A stretch of DNA of 64,000 bases from Apodemus sylvaticus (Eukaryota > Chordata > Mammalia > Rodentia > Muridae): contig NC_067472.1 of NCBI RefSeq assembly GCF_947179515.1, positions 175,366,578-175,430,577 of the forward strand, written 5' to 3'. The notes under the pieces are model-generated. The model was not told where the DNA came from, made no database searches, and saw only the letters and a list, made by a program, of their open reading frames with translations. Both the position numbers and the translations under genes were made by a program. Each line of letters opens with the position of its first letter. The stretch's first letter is position 1. This document shows, piece after piece, positions 47,045 through 58,380 of the stretch.

Positions 47045-47830
47045 TTTCCTTACCTACAGGTTCCTGGTAGCCCAGACAACGATCTTAAGCAAGAATAATG
47101 GGTACAAAGCCACCCCTTGAGATGGGTCACTAACATGATTTTATCTCCAGGGTAACCAATGCTTTACTTTTCAAATCATTTCCAAAATTATTATGATAGA
47201 TAACAACTTTCCCAACAATTAAATTTCATATGGCTGCATGTATGTCATCAGAGGTGGGTTTCAGTATATGGTAAAGAAAGACTTAATTAGAGAAAGAATT
47301 GAAATAGTTTAAATTTATGCTTTGAAGATTTATAAAAAAAATCAGGTATTAGATATTAAGCAATAATTAATCATAGGGGCTGGAAAGTTAGATCAGCGGT
47401 TAAGAGCACTGACCATAAAGATTTATTAACCTGTTCTTGGGAATATGCCACTAGCCTTGAATGATCGCCCTATTGAATATATTCTTTCAGAATTGTTATA
47501 TTTTTGTTGATGATGTTACCTGTTCTGTTTATTATTCACTGAACATGTGGTTTTAGAGTCATAATGCTTAGATGATTTTTGTATTTTACTGTGACAAGTG
47601 ATTCTTGTTGGTATTCATGATGGCTTGCTGGATATGGTTTCTAAGAGTTGTGTCATGTTTGGTTTTATGTATAAAATCCCCTGCTTGAGAGCTGCAAATT
47701 ACACTCAGATTCAAACTGCCTCTGTGTTTCTTTCTGATTGTCACCCCCGAAAACTTACCCACCTGGACTTTGAAAACCCTCATCCCAGGGACCCCCATAC
47801 TTGGCTGGGGTGGTCTGTGGCAATATATGC
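47045..47830 (+). mobile_element. LTR-derived sequence, plus orientation
   Basis: Contains TATAAAATCCCCTGC (about 47668) as a TATA motif and ends near GGGGTGGTCTG. Inverted copy of 41705-42400, about 5 kb away. Confidence 0.65.
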
Positions 47831-47852
47831 TAGTAAATTTGTTTTTGTTTGG

Positions 47853-48115
47853 TGGGGTTATGACAGGGTCTCACTATGCAGCCTTGGATGGCTTAGAACT
47901 CACTACATAGACCACAGTGGCTTTGAACTCACTGTGTAGACCACAGTGGCTTTGAACTCACTGTGTAGACCACAGTGGCTTTGAACTCACTGTGTAGACC
48001 ACAGTGGCCTAGAACTCACTGTGTAGACCACAGTGGCTTTGAATTTGTGGCACTCCTTCTGCTTCTTCCTCCCAAGTTGTGGGATTAAAATCATGCAACA
48101 CCACATCCAGGTAGT
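47853..48115 (-). mobile_element. B1 SINE with internal 29-bp tandem expansion
   Basis: An antisense B1 (starts GACAGGGTCTCACTATGCAG) whose middle is repeated. The unit GAACTCACTGTGTAGACCAC + AGTGGCTTT occurs five times, exactly 47896-48040 (5 x 29 bp). The first copy has ACATAG for TGTGTAG and the fourth ends CCTA. The B1 then resumes at 48041. Confidence 0.92.
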
Positions 48116-48589
48116 AATTTTGTTTTTAAAGAATTTTGTTTCTCTAATTAGATCCTACTTCAAACCCCACTGATGAATTCTAGCTTTCCAAATAGAACTG
48201 ACTTCAGCATGAGCCCTGGGGAAGGTGTCACAGATGGCCCTGAGGGGACTTTGGAAGATTGTAATGCCATAAAAGATTGAAGAAAAATCCACCTTGCCTT
48301 TCTGTCAGTGTGCTGGAGAGTGTCATATTGGAAGACTTATTTAGTCTAAGAACACTGGGTTTCAATGGTTCTGTTGAAAATGCAGTTCCCACACAAGTAT
48401 TTCTATAATCATCCTGTTTCAGTTATGATACAGTCTCTGGCACAATGGGACTTTCAATGTATGGCTAATCTGTTATTAATAAATGTTTTATTACAGAAAA
48501 TTATGGTAGAGTCATTCCTACCATTCTGAACTTTTCATTGCAAATTGCTCATAGAATGGAAATCCTTTTTTGCCTAAGAAGCTTTCCTT

Positions 48590-48815
48590 TTTTAAAATTG
48601 GATATATTCTTTATTTACATTTCAAATGTTATCCCATTTCCCAGTTTCCCCTCCTCTCTGAAACCCACAGCCCATCCTCCCTCCCCCTGCTTCTGTAAGG
48701 GTGTCCCTCCACCCACCCAATGCCACAGCCCCACCCTCGATTCCCCTACCCTGGGGCATCTATGGAACCTTCCTAGGACCAAAGACCTCTCCTCCCATCG
48801 ATGCCTGACAATTAA
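48590..48815 (-). mobile_element. Old L1 3' end
   Basis: Antisense L1 3' UTR starting GGATATATTCTTTATTTACA and running through a C-rich stretch. It is more diverged than 32668-32857. Confidence 0.7.
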
Positions 48816-49702
48816 TGCTGCGTTGGGTGCATTTTCAAAAACCCTTGTTTTTTTTGAGAGTTTCGTCAACAGCAGAATGTTTTCTTTTGCTTCAAACACA
48901 TACTGTTTGTTAGAAGTCTGTTATGGAAGAAATCCAGGGAATTTCACCCCTAACAACTATGTAAGCTAATGATCATTATAAAGGAAAGTTAGCTTCCCAT
49001 CTGCCTTAGGTGGAGGCCAGAGAATAAGCCTCTCAGGAGGTAGGTGGTAACTCCCACCTGTCACTGCATCAGGCCCCAGGTGAGAACAAGGTGGGTGGGG
49101 TCAACATCTTCCTGTTTACTATGGTCCAAGAGGCTTAGCCAACCTAGCCCAGGATCTGGATAGGGTGGGCAGAATGACTGAGAGACCCACCTACTGACAG
49201 TGTGCGGGGTGAGAGACAAGCTGGGATCTAAGCATCCACTGCACTGACCACGCCTTCTGCAGCCAGGTCAGCCAATGGGGCTTGTCAGAAAGAGATGGGG
49301 CTGGGGTCCCTTAGGGCCAAAGAATATTCCCTGGACCCTCTGAGGGGAATCCAGGAAAAGCAGAGCAGAAGGGACCTGCAAATCAAAGTGCTCAGAGAGC
49401 AGTGTGTGTAAGGGAGGTGCCCACAGGACAGGCTGTGGCTAAATGGGAAGTTAGCCTTGGCAGCAGAGGGCAGGTGTGTGTGGGGTGGAAGATGCAGGGA
49501 AACTGAGCTGAATCCTGCTCCCCTGTTGTTCACAGCCAGCGGCTGGTGTGGTCCTGTGTAGTGGGGCCTTGAGGGGTCTGGGAGCACAGCTTCTGGTCCC
49601 AAGGGAAAGGAAATCTTTTATGGTCCAGGAACAGGTGGCACTGCACATGGGCACTGCTTCTTTGCGGACTTCTGGGAGATGCCCTCCTCTTTGCTTGTTT
49701 TT

Positions 49703-49885
49703 ATTTTTTTTTTAATTTTTTAAATTTTTTTGGTTTTTTGGATTTTGTTTTATTTGAGACAGGGTTTCTCTGTATAGCCCTGGCTGTCCTAGAACTCACT
49801 CTGTAGACCAGGCTGGCCTCAAACTCAGAAATTCTCCAACCTCCCAGAGTGCTGGGATTACTGGCGTGCACCACCACCGCCTGGC
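49703..49885 (-). mobile_element. B1 SINE
   Basis: Antisense B1 with T-rich left end. Partial duplication of CTCTTTGCTTGTTTTTAT and CTCTTCACTTGTTTTAAT flanks it. Private to unit C. Confidence 0.85.
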
Positions 49886-50207
49886 GCTCTTCACTTGTTT
49901 TAATACCAGGACACCATGATTGTAAATCCAGCACTCTGGAGGCTGAGGCATGAGCAACTCAGATTTGAGACCTGATCTGGGACACATAGTTTCAGACCAG
50001 CCTGACATACACAGAGACCATAGCTTTAAAAAAGTAGGTAGGGCCTGGAGAGTGAGCTCAGTGGTCATGAGCAGGGCACTGGCTGCTCTTGCTGAGGGGT
50101 AACGTTTGATTCCCAGCAGCCACAGGTGAAAGGGTTCCTGGCCTTGGAAGAAAGGTGCCTTCAGGCTCTGAGAGATACAAACACCAAGGCCAAGAGAATC
50201 CTGCATT

Positions 50208-50373
50208 ACACCAGGCAGTGGGGGCGCACGCCTGTATTCCCAGCACTCTAGGAGGCAGAGGCAAGCGGATTTCTGAGTTCGAGGCCAGTCTGGTCTAAAG
50301 AATGAGTTCCAGGACAATCAGAGCTAAACAGAGAAACCCTGTATCAAAAAAACCAAAATCCAAACAACTAAAC

Positions 50374-50407
<34 letters not shown>
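50208..50407 (+). mobile_element. Young B1 SINE with long poly-A
   Basis: Complete B1 with a 31-nt A run at its end. Perfect target duplication AGAATCCTGCATT at 50195-50207 and 50408-50420. Private to unit C. Confidence 0.93.
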
Positions 50408-50410
<3 letters not shown>

Positions 50411-50713
50411 ATCCTGCATTCCGTGGAAGCTCAGACACTGTGGTTCTGACAGGATGAACTGTACAGACAGACTGGGCCTGAGGAACTCCCTGCTCAGCAC
50501 ACGTGGTGGGTGCCATTCTTACTTACCCACTCAATCGCCCATGCTGTTCCCAAAACCTCAAGGATGCTGGAGGCATAAAACATACTATGTAGCCCAGGCT
50601 ATCCTTGAACTTCCCATGTTCCTGCCTCCCAAGGGCAGGGATGACAGGCTTGAACCTTGACCTTTAATGATAGCCCCAAGGCTGGCTGTACCTGTGAAAT
50701 CACTCTTACTCAC

Positions 50714-50883
50714 CAACAGCAAATCCTGGTGGGCCACCATCAAGCCACCGACTAAGGCCATTGCGCCCACAGCCATGCCGCCCAATACAGAGTACTTGAT
50801 GGTGACCTTCATATTCTCCTTCTCCCAAATGTGGCATAGAAGCTTTATGATGACAGCTATAATGCTGGGCTTCTCAGCATAAA
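50714..50883 (-). pseudogene. C19orf12-like copy C, first coding exon (pseudogene)
   Basis: Homologous to 14720-14890 and 34651-34818, with splice sites still present (acceptor CTCCTAG, donor G|GTGAGTAAG). Three lesions kill it. The start codon is AAG (50872-50870) where A and B have ATG. One base is missing near 50740 inside the glycine zipper, shifting the frame after VGG. No terminal exon exists between here and 48840. Before the shift it still reads KYSVLGG and VGAMALVGG, nearer copy B than copy A. The upstream promoter block is deleted as well. A non-coding RNA role cannot be excluded but nothing supports it. Confidence 0.88.
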
Positions 50884-51009
50884 CTAGGAGAAGATTCAAA
50901 GAGACAGGTGGATGTTTGTTTGCTCATTTTGTGTACTTAAAAAAAATGCATGCACATGTTCAGCTGCATAAATATCTGTGCCTTCAGAGGGCAGTGATCC
51001 CCTGGACTT

Positions 51010-51455
51010 TGACCCATCCAGCAGGTCCAGTTATTCCAGGGTCCCGAAGAGGCACTACCTGAGGGTCAAAAGGGGGGAGAAAGAAAGGGAGACCAAGCAA
51101 TCAGGGTGTCTTTATGTCAAGGTCTCATTTAATGTGGGGGAGGCCAATGGGTTTTAAGGCTTACAGAGAAGGAATAACCTTCACACAAGAACAAAGGAGG
51201 GAAGGGCGGAGACACCCCTGGCGATAGAATCAGGAAAGAGGTCATCCGGTGGGGACACCCGGAGTTCACGCAGGCAGGAACATTCCGTGGTTAGGGCAGG
51301 AACATCTTGTGGTATTCTCAGAATCTTTTCACACCAAGAGCTCATGGGGGAGGCTCTAGTTAATTGTTCTCAAATTTTAGCAGCCACCACCTTAGGGCCA
51401 TGAGTAAGCATTAAATCTGAATAGCTCAGGACGGCTTCCCACAGGGCTTAAATTA
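51010..51455 (-). mobile_element. Probable solo LTR, private to unit C
   Basis: An insertion relative to B (34945) and A (15025), between GTGATCCCCTGGACTT and GGTGAGATACCATG. AT-poor left part with CCAGGGTCCCGAAG. I infer an LTR from size and private status; no clear target duplication was found. Confidence 0.4.
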
Positions 51456-52073
51456 CAGTCAGAGTGGTGAGATACCATGTGGGTACTGGGAATCGCATCC
51501 AGGTCCTCTGGAAGAATAATCAGTACTCTTAACCTCTGACTTATCCCTCCTCTCCCTGATTTTGTGTTGGTTTGTACTTGTTTGGTTTTAGAGACAAAGT
51601 CTTCTACCTATTCCAGACCAGTCTAGACTCACAATCATTTTCCCTTAGACTTTTGGTTGCTGGGATAATAGGAGAGATAATCCCACCATACCTTATGGCT
51701 GAAAGGGAGCTTTAATACACTTATGAGTATTTTGACCCAATGTAACACTTTATAGCATTTTAGAAAGAGCTCCCATCTTCTGGAAGAATTTCTTGGTCTT
51801 GTGTGTGCCAGACAGACACATAGCCGTCTGTGCTTCTCTGAAGCCAGGGGGCTGGGCATGAGCTAACAGGCTCAGATAGCAGCTGAGTGGACGAAAGGTC
51901 TTTTCTGCCCTCTGATTAACTTGAGACTTCTGACAAATGAGGATGCAGCCTCGGCCACAGGCTTCACCAGCCCCAGCAAGCTAAGCCTGACCTCTCACAC
52001 CAAGACCCCTCAAGTGGCTCATGCAACCTTCAATGTGTAAAGGCTGTCGGGAACAGGAAACTCAGAACCAGAT

Positions 52074-54606
52074 TGTTGGGAACCAGAGAGCTTGGCTTAA
52101 CACCCCCAGCTGAGCTGTTTGCACAGGTTTCTTGATAGCAAAACATCCCATGGCTTAGCTTGATTCCTGCCTTCCTGCCCGGTGTGGTACGGACTTCCCA
52201 GGTGCCTGACCTATGACTATAATTGATTTTTCCTGTTCCCTTCCCTTGCCTCTAGTGTATATATATTGTTGGTCTCTCAGTAAAGCATTCTCCTTGCAGA
52301 ATGACCCATGTCTGTGTTTTTTGTTAATCCCCCAGGCCTATGCCCGATACTTGGTACCGTGGCAGCGCGGGCGCTGTTAAATGGAGGTCCCACTGAGATC
52401 GGGAAAGAGAGGAGCACCTGACGGGATCGTTCCAAGGAAAGCCGGCTGGCGAAAGGAAGAGGAACGTATTGGGGAATATATGTTGCAAGAAACAAAGTAA
52501 AAGTGAGTACAGGATGGCGCCATGGGGATAACAAGTTCCACCTTAAAATTGGTGGATCAACTGGGGATTCTGCTTAGGTAACAGGTATTGGGTTCAAGGT
52601 TAAAACAGCTAGGGTGTGACAGCAAATTGGGATGGTGAATTTTATTAGGCAAATTGTCAGCAGTCTAAAACTGCATCAGGCAAGATGAATGGGGCATAAA
52701 ATAAAATAAAATAAAAAGAGTAAAAGACAGATTTTATAAACATGGAAGAGAAAGAGAGAGAAGGAAAATGGATTCAAAACTCTCTTAGGGACAAGGGGAA
52801 ACATGGAGACGTCCTGTTTCCTCTATGGGCCCTACTGGAGATATTATTAGTACTGGTTACAAGTGCTCTTTCCTCTCTATGTATTGTCTTTGGTGAACCA
52901 ATTTGTCCACATGTGTCTGTCCTTGTTTTGTTGTTTGAATGATTGTCCTATGTTTCATGTTGAAAAGAAAAAATGGTAAAAACTTTATTTCATGTTGAAA
53001 AGAAAAATTGGTAAAAACTTTATCTACTGGAGATCCATCTCTTGATCCAGTTTCAATTTACACAGCAGAGGCTGATTTAAGCTGCCCTGCATTTAGCTAG
53101 GAGTCAAGCACAGCTAGAGAAAAGCTGCTTTTAAAAGGGCCAGCAGCTTCTCAAGTTCTAGGGCAAGTAAGCTGATGGTTATTTCTTCTATTGGGTACAA
53201 AGTGCTTTTTCTCTTGAAATTGCAGTTAGAAAAAAAAAGTTTGGTTTAAATTTATAAGATTCATGTAGTTGCTTCATTTTTGTTTCTGATTGGTCTTAAA
53301 AGTATAAGTATGTTTTGGTCTTAAAAGTATAAGTATGTTTTGGTCTTAAAAGTATAAGTATGTTTTGCATGTCTTGACTAGAGAGTATTGGCTTATAAGT
53401 TATTGGGCATGATTAAAAATTAGTACATTGGTAACAAAAAGTTAGTTTAAAACTGGTAACTCGGGGTTGGAGTTATATTAAACAACAACACATGGCATGA
53501 CCCAACCCAGGAAAATCAGGCCTCTAAGATACTTCTAAATTGGCATAATATTATGTAATTCTTATCCTAGAAATTAGACTTCTGAGGGATAAGATTTAAA
53601 ACAATGTCTTTTTAATGAGGTATTATAAGTTGTACTGTCATGCATTCAAACATAAGAACTTGCAGACAAACTTTATGATTTCAAGAATGATAAACGTTAA
53701 AGCAATGATTCCTTGAATACTAAACCATGTGTTTTAGTCCCATTCTTCTATAGTTTGAAAAGTCTCTAATGAACAGGAAGAAGACAAGAAGAAATTGTTT
53801 TAGCAGATTGTGTGTACTGAAAAACTACTGAGAGTATGAAGATGCTGCTGTGGTTGAAGAGTTCCTGGAATTGTGTCTATGCCTCTAAATAATGAAGGGA
53901 GATTCCCTGTCACCTTGTATTACCATCAGAGAGACTTTGGCATTATTGCCACCCCTGATTTAAAAAGGTCTGGGTCTATGGCACTGGGGTTTTTGGCTTG
54001 TGGAGCTGCCACATTGGGATTGTTCCTTCTAAACCATATGTGCAAACAACAAAACCAGTCCAGAGCAGTAACTGAACAAGTGCTTAGGCACAGGATAATA
54101 CATCTGCTCAAATTTGGCTCAGCCTGTAACGAGAATAGTTAGTCTATGACGGGCAACTCCTTTGCAGTCCACACCAACCTAAGACAGGGGCTCTGGGACT
54201 GGCAGAGATTCCCAGAGATGGGTAATGGGAGTTGGACAGAAGGTGTCCTAAGACAGACGCTATTCATTTTTAAAAAATAAAAAAGGGGGGGGGGTTGTTG
54301 GGAACCAGAAAGATTGGCTTAACACCCCCAGCTGAGCTGTTTGCACAGGTTTCTTGATAGCAAAACATCCTGTGGCTTAGCTTGATTCCTGCCTTCCTGC
54401 CCGGTGTGGTACGGACTTCCCAGGTGCCTGACCTATGACTATAATTTATTTTTCCTGTTCTTTCCCTGGCCTCTAGTGTATATATATTGCTGGTCTCTCA
54501 GTAAAGCTTTGGCATTCTCCTTGCAGAATGACCCGTGTCTGTGTTTTTTGTTAATCCCCCAGGCCTACGCCAGATACTCGGTACCGTGGCAGCGCGGGCA
54601 CTGTCA
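52074..54606 (+). mobile_element. Non-autonomous LTR retrotransposon, 2.5 kb
   Basis: Two LTRs (52074-52379 and 54296-54606) differ at about 15 sites plus a 6-bp indel, roughly 5%. Target duplication CCAGAT at 52068-52073 and 54607-54612. The primer site TGGAGGTCCCACTGAGAT (52382-52399) resembles the tRNA-Gln complement. A polypurine tract AAAAAGGGGGGGGGG precedes the 3' LTR. The 1.9-kb interior has no gag or pol. It contains tandem repeats of 25 bp x 3 (about 53291-53366) and about 31 bp x 2 (about 52957-53025). One 89-residue frame (53873-54142) has a hydrophobic segment after a KR pair and could be an envelope remnant, but I cannot confirm this. Confidence 0.9.
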
Positions 54607-54612
54607 CCAGAT

Positions 54613-56240
54613 GGCCTCTTGATGTGACAAGGTATCTAACCCAAGCCTGAGAGTAGGGAAAGGACAAGACTCTGAGACCACACTGGTACTTGCTTGCTGG
54701 GTAACCTGGAGCCAATAGGCAGATCCTTAGCTTTAAGATGGAGTGAAAACAGGGCTGGAAATACAATTCTATATGGAGACCATATGTCTGGAATGAACCA
54801 TGCTCAAAAAAGGAACGAAAAGAAAACAGATGGAGAGAGACCACATATAAGCTGGCCCCTTGTAAAGGGCAAGCAAGAGGGCTGCAAGGAGGTTGGCTGA
54901 TGAGACAGAGCCGGTGGCACTGCAGACTCTGTTGGGACATTGTAGGCAGAGACAGGAGCTAGGTTTGGTACCACAAGTCAGTACTCTCAGTACTTGGTAA
55001 GCTAAAGCAGGAGGATTATGAAGCCATGGCCAGCCTGGATTAGACAGCTAGTCTTTCTACCAAAATCAAAAGAAAATGAATACTCAGTTAATAACAAAGA
55101 TGACCAGGAACGGTATGAACTCCCTAGATGAAACAATCACAGAACAAAATAAACCAAAGACCTCCAGAGGCTTGGTGATTGACATGGTGGCTCATAAATA
55201 CAACTTTGGCACTTGGAAAGTGGAAGAAGAAAGGTCAGATGTGTCTGAGGCCAGCCTGGGCTACACAGTGAGATCTGACTTGCCTGCCCTACAGAGTAAG
55301 AGACCCCATCTCAAAATATTAGGAGCCTGCCAGGGGCTGTCAGGATACAGGAACCACAGAGAGCCCTGAGGAGCACTGAGCCTAAGAGCAGTTTGCTGGG
55401 ATCAGGACGCACTGCCTTGCTGGCTGGGAAGTGACAGCAGAGGCACAGCCACAGGTGAGGTGCACTGTGCCCCACAGAGGGACTGTTGGGTAAGGAGAGC
55501 CCACAGGCTGACAGGCCACCTCATAAGGCTGGGGAGAAAAGGCAGCAGAGGTGAGATGCCTAAAAGACATTTTCTGCTCCTGGGAGGCTGAGATATTAGT
55601 CATCTGAGGTGAGTTCCTGAAGGAGTCCCAGGCTACTGTGCACAGCCTGACATTCTACTGGGCTTTGATTGGTTTCTCTTGATACCCAAGAACTATGCAG
55701 AATCAGAATCTCTTAATGTAAAATTGTCCCTGAGACTCTGTGAGGTCTGGGCCCTTATCGGAACCCACAGAGTCACAGCTTTTTGGCTTTTTTAGTCAGG
55801 TGCAGCCGAGGTCTCAGAGGACTGCAGGACACCACCCATTCTCAGATGCACAAGGCTTGTGCCATTCTGGTTCTGAGGGCCAGCTTCAGCCCCAGCACAC
55901 AGGTACCACTCCAAATCACAGAGTAAGGATCTGCGCTCTCAAAACAATGGTTTCCTCGGGAGGCAATGCACATGAAGGAGTTGGGACAGAGATGCACACA
56001 GCTCCTCATGCATGAGGAATACAGTGGGAGAGGAGACTGCAGCAGATGCCTGAGCCATGATTAATCAGTCATCCCATGCTTTGTGCTCTGGTTTCTTTGC
56101 ATTATAAACTCTAAGCTCTGGAACCATTATTAAATAAAACAGGATTACTTGAGTTCATCACACTACTCAGAATGAAATTTCTAACTATATAGAACAGCTT
56201 GTGATTTAAAACTCTTGCATGTTATTTAAGGCTCTTGAAT
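54613..56240. other. Unit C sequence upstream of the pseudogene
   Basis: Parallel to 15640-17345 of A and 35560-37640 of B. Includes the conserved block (about 55325-55555). Old B1-like pieces as in A and B. No coding sequence. Confidence 0.5.
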
Positions 56241-56244
56241 TGTT

Positions 56245-56362
56245 TATTTGCTACTGTCACCAAGATCTGCGCCTGCGGTGGCTCCACCCGGCCTGCACCC
56301 TCGGCTTCCAGGCTCATGGCAAAGGCCCTCATATTCATAACTGCATAGTGTCCACGGGGCCT
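56245..56362 (-). pseudogene. 28S rRNA fragment (pseudogene)
   Basis: On the minus strand the sequence follows the 28S rRNA segment that reads GTGGAGCCGCCGCAGGTGCA and continues GATCTTGGTGGTAGTAGCAAATA. The window has TATTTGCTACTGTCACC, AAGATCTGCGCCTGCGGTGG and CTCCACCCGG on the plus strand. Identity to my recollection of mammalian 28S is roughly 80% over about 118 bp. It lies exactly where unit C lost about 3.5 kb present in A and B. Confidence 0.8.
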
Positions 56363-56364
56363 CA

Positions 56365-57895
56365 TGGATTATTTATTGGGGAGAGCCCTCCCTTCCTAAC
56401 CCCATGCTCACACACTGAGAGCTATTGGTAGTGGGCCTTCGGGAGGTGACGAGTGGCCTCATATACAAAGCCTAAGGGGGCTTGTTGTCCCTTTCCTCCA
56501 TCTATGAGGGGCTGGGCCGCACTAGACATGAAACCTGCTGGCACCTTAATCTTGGACTTCCAAGAAATCACTTCAGTTGCTCAAATTCCCTGTCCTTGCT
56601 ATTTTGTTATAGCAGCTTGAAGGGACTAAGACCTTCCCCTGTGTCTATAGGAAAGATTCCTTTCTGTCTCTCTTAGCTTCTGGTATAGTTACCAGTCTTC
56701 CATGACCCTTGGCTTGCAGTGTTAATCTTCTCTATGGCTAAGGGGCATTCTCGGTTGTGTGTGTGTGTCTTTGTGTGTATATGTGTGTGTGTGTATGTGT
56801 GTGTGTGTGTGTAGACAGTCTTCTAGCTGCCTTGGGAACAAGAGCTAAACTCTCAGCTCCTCCAGTGCCATGTCTGCCTGGACGTGGACAGGCTTCCTGT
56901 AACACCCATAATGGACTGAACCTCTGGACCTGTAGGCCAGCCCCAATTAAATGTTGTCCTTTGTAAGAGTTGCTATGGTCATGGTGTCTGCTCACAGCAA
57001 TGAAGCCCTAACTAGGACAATTAGATACACAGGGACAGAGCTGGCACTCCATGTCTTTTCAGGACGATAACACTTCAACCTGGCAGTTGCATGAGATTAG
57101 TCCACATAGTCTCATATGTTTGACTCTCTGGTCCCCAGTTGGAAGAACTGTTTTGAGAAGTGACCTTGTTGATGGAGGTGTGTCACTGGGGTGGGCTTGG
57201 AGGTTTCAAAAGCCTGATGACATACCCTTTGTTCTCCCTGCTTCCTGTTTGTGGACCAAAATATCAGCCCTCTGAGGCTGGGTAAAGGATCAGTGCTTAG
57301 GAGTCAATCCTTTTCCAGAGGACCTGAGTTCAGTTCCCAACACCCACATTCAGTTCACTACCACTTTTAACTCCAGCTTCAAGGGATTCAGATGTCTCTG
57401 ACCTCCACTGAAAACTGCATCTCTGCGCACAGATAGACTTAAAATTAGTAATAATAACCAATTTAAAAAAAAAGTGGGGTGAAAAAAAGGTGTGAGCCTC
57501 TAGCTGCTGCTCCAGTCACCCACCATCTTGTCTCCCACTCTGCCATCATAACCTCTAACCCTGGAACTATAACCCCAATTAAACCCTGTCTTTTATAAGC
57601 TGCCTTGGTCGTGCATGATGTTTTATCAAAGCATCAGAAAAGCAGCTAGGGCAAACCCATCACCTCGGGCACTCACTAAACACCAGTTGTAAGCACTGCC
57701 GCTGAGCGCCTGGCCACTCCATGACACACAAAGGACCCTTAGCCAGGCCCAAGTCAAGCTTCACATGTGCATGGGGACCGCCATCGCTTCAGTCTCGAGA
57801 GATCTCTACCCTGAAAGTGCTGCCAGAGCCAAGACGTGGAGACTGAGGACAACCTCATGTTGGGCTAACACTCTGTTGAAGGTTAGTTCATTCTT
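56365..57895. other. Right end of unit C
   Basis: Parallel to 20800-22660 of A and 41300-46100 of B, with an uninterrupted B3-type SINE at about 57275-57470 (empty site for both L1s) and a TG-rich microsatellite (56754-56812). No gene. Confidence 0.65.
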
Positions 57896-57914
57896 CGGAT
57901 TTCCGTAGACAGTT

Positions 57915-58380
57915 ATTGTTATGTTCATAAAGAGAAAGAGGTTTAGAGAGAATGTGGTATACAGCACTGATGGGGAAGAGGGTGCCTCGGCGGGCCCATG
58001 CCCACACATCCCTTCCCCAGAAGGATCAGACACACACAGACATGGTATAGAGTAGAGTTTATTCAGGGCAGAGGATGGGAGTTAATGGGGTAGTGGAGGC
58101 AGAGAAAGACCCAGAGAGGAAGAGAGGGAGAGTAGAGAATTGGAGGCCAGCCATGACCACATGAAAAGAGGAGGGAGGGGAGGAGAGCCCAAGAGGATCA
58201 GAGAGGAGAGAGGTAAGAGAAAGGTAAGAGAGATAAGAGATAGAGGAGGGGCAAGCATCCCCTTTTATAGTGGGCCAGGCCTACCTGGCTGTTGCCAGGC
58301 ATCTGTGGGGAGGAGCATGCCTGGCTCTTGCCAGGTAATTATGGTATGGAGCTTAGACAGAAGTCTAATATGCCCCAGTC
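57915..58380 (-). mobile_element. Solo LTR, minus strand
   Basis: Minus-strand TATA motif (CACTATAAAAGGGG, about 58257-58270) and AATAAACTCTACTC poly-A region. It is the same family as the inner LTR at about 30930-31395. Boundaries approximate. Confidence 0.65.

Larger units (their letters stand above)
46110..48590. other. Spacer between units B and C, transposon-rich
   Basis: Contains a B2 (46313-46474), a repeat fragment starting TTAGTCTGGGTTCTCTAGAG (about 46560-46800), the inverted LTR copy (47045-47830), a B2 stub (about 47380-47415) nested in it, the expanded B1 (47853-48115) and unassigned sequence to 48590. No gene seen. Confidence 0.6.
48840..57895. other. Segmental duplication unit C (truncated)
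   Basis: 48840-48970 matches 62156-62260 and 26130-26210. From about 48975 it follows unit B from 33317 to 46100. It lacks everything to the left of that point, including the terminal C19orf12-like exon, and lacks about 3.5 kb corresponding to 17345-20800 of A, where the promoter lies. Confidence 0.8.

Noticed and set aside
47896..48040. Regular direct repeats that might suggest a CRISPR-like array
   Set aside because: Units are contiguous with no spacers, lie inside a B1 SINE, and the genome is mammalian.
53873..54142. 89-residue frame as an independent gene
   Set aside because: Lies wholly within the LTR retrotransposon; at most a remnant of an envelope-type frame, which I could not confirm.
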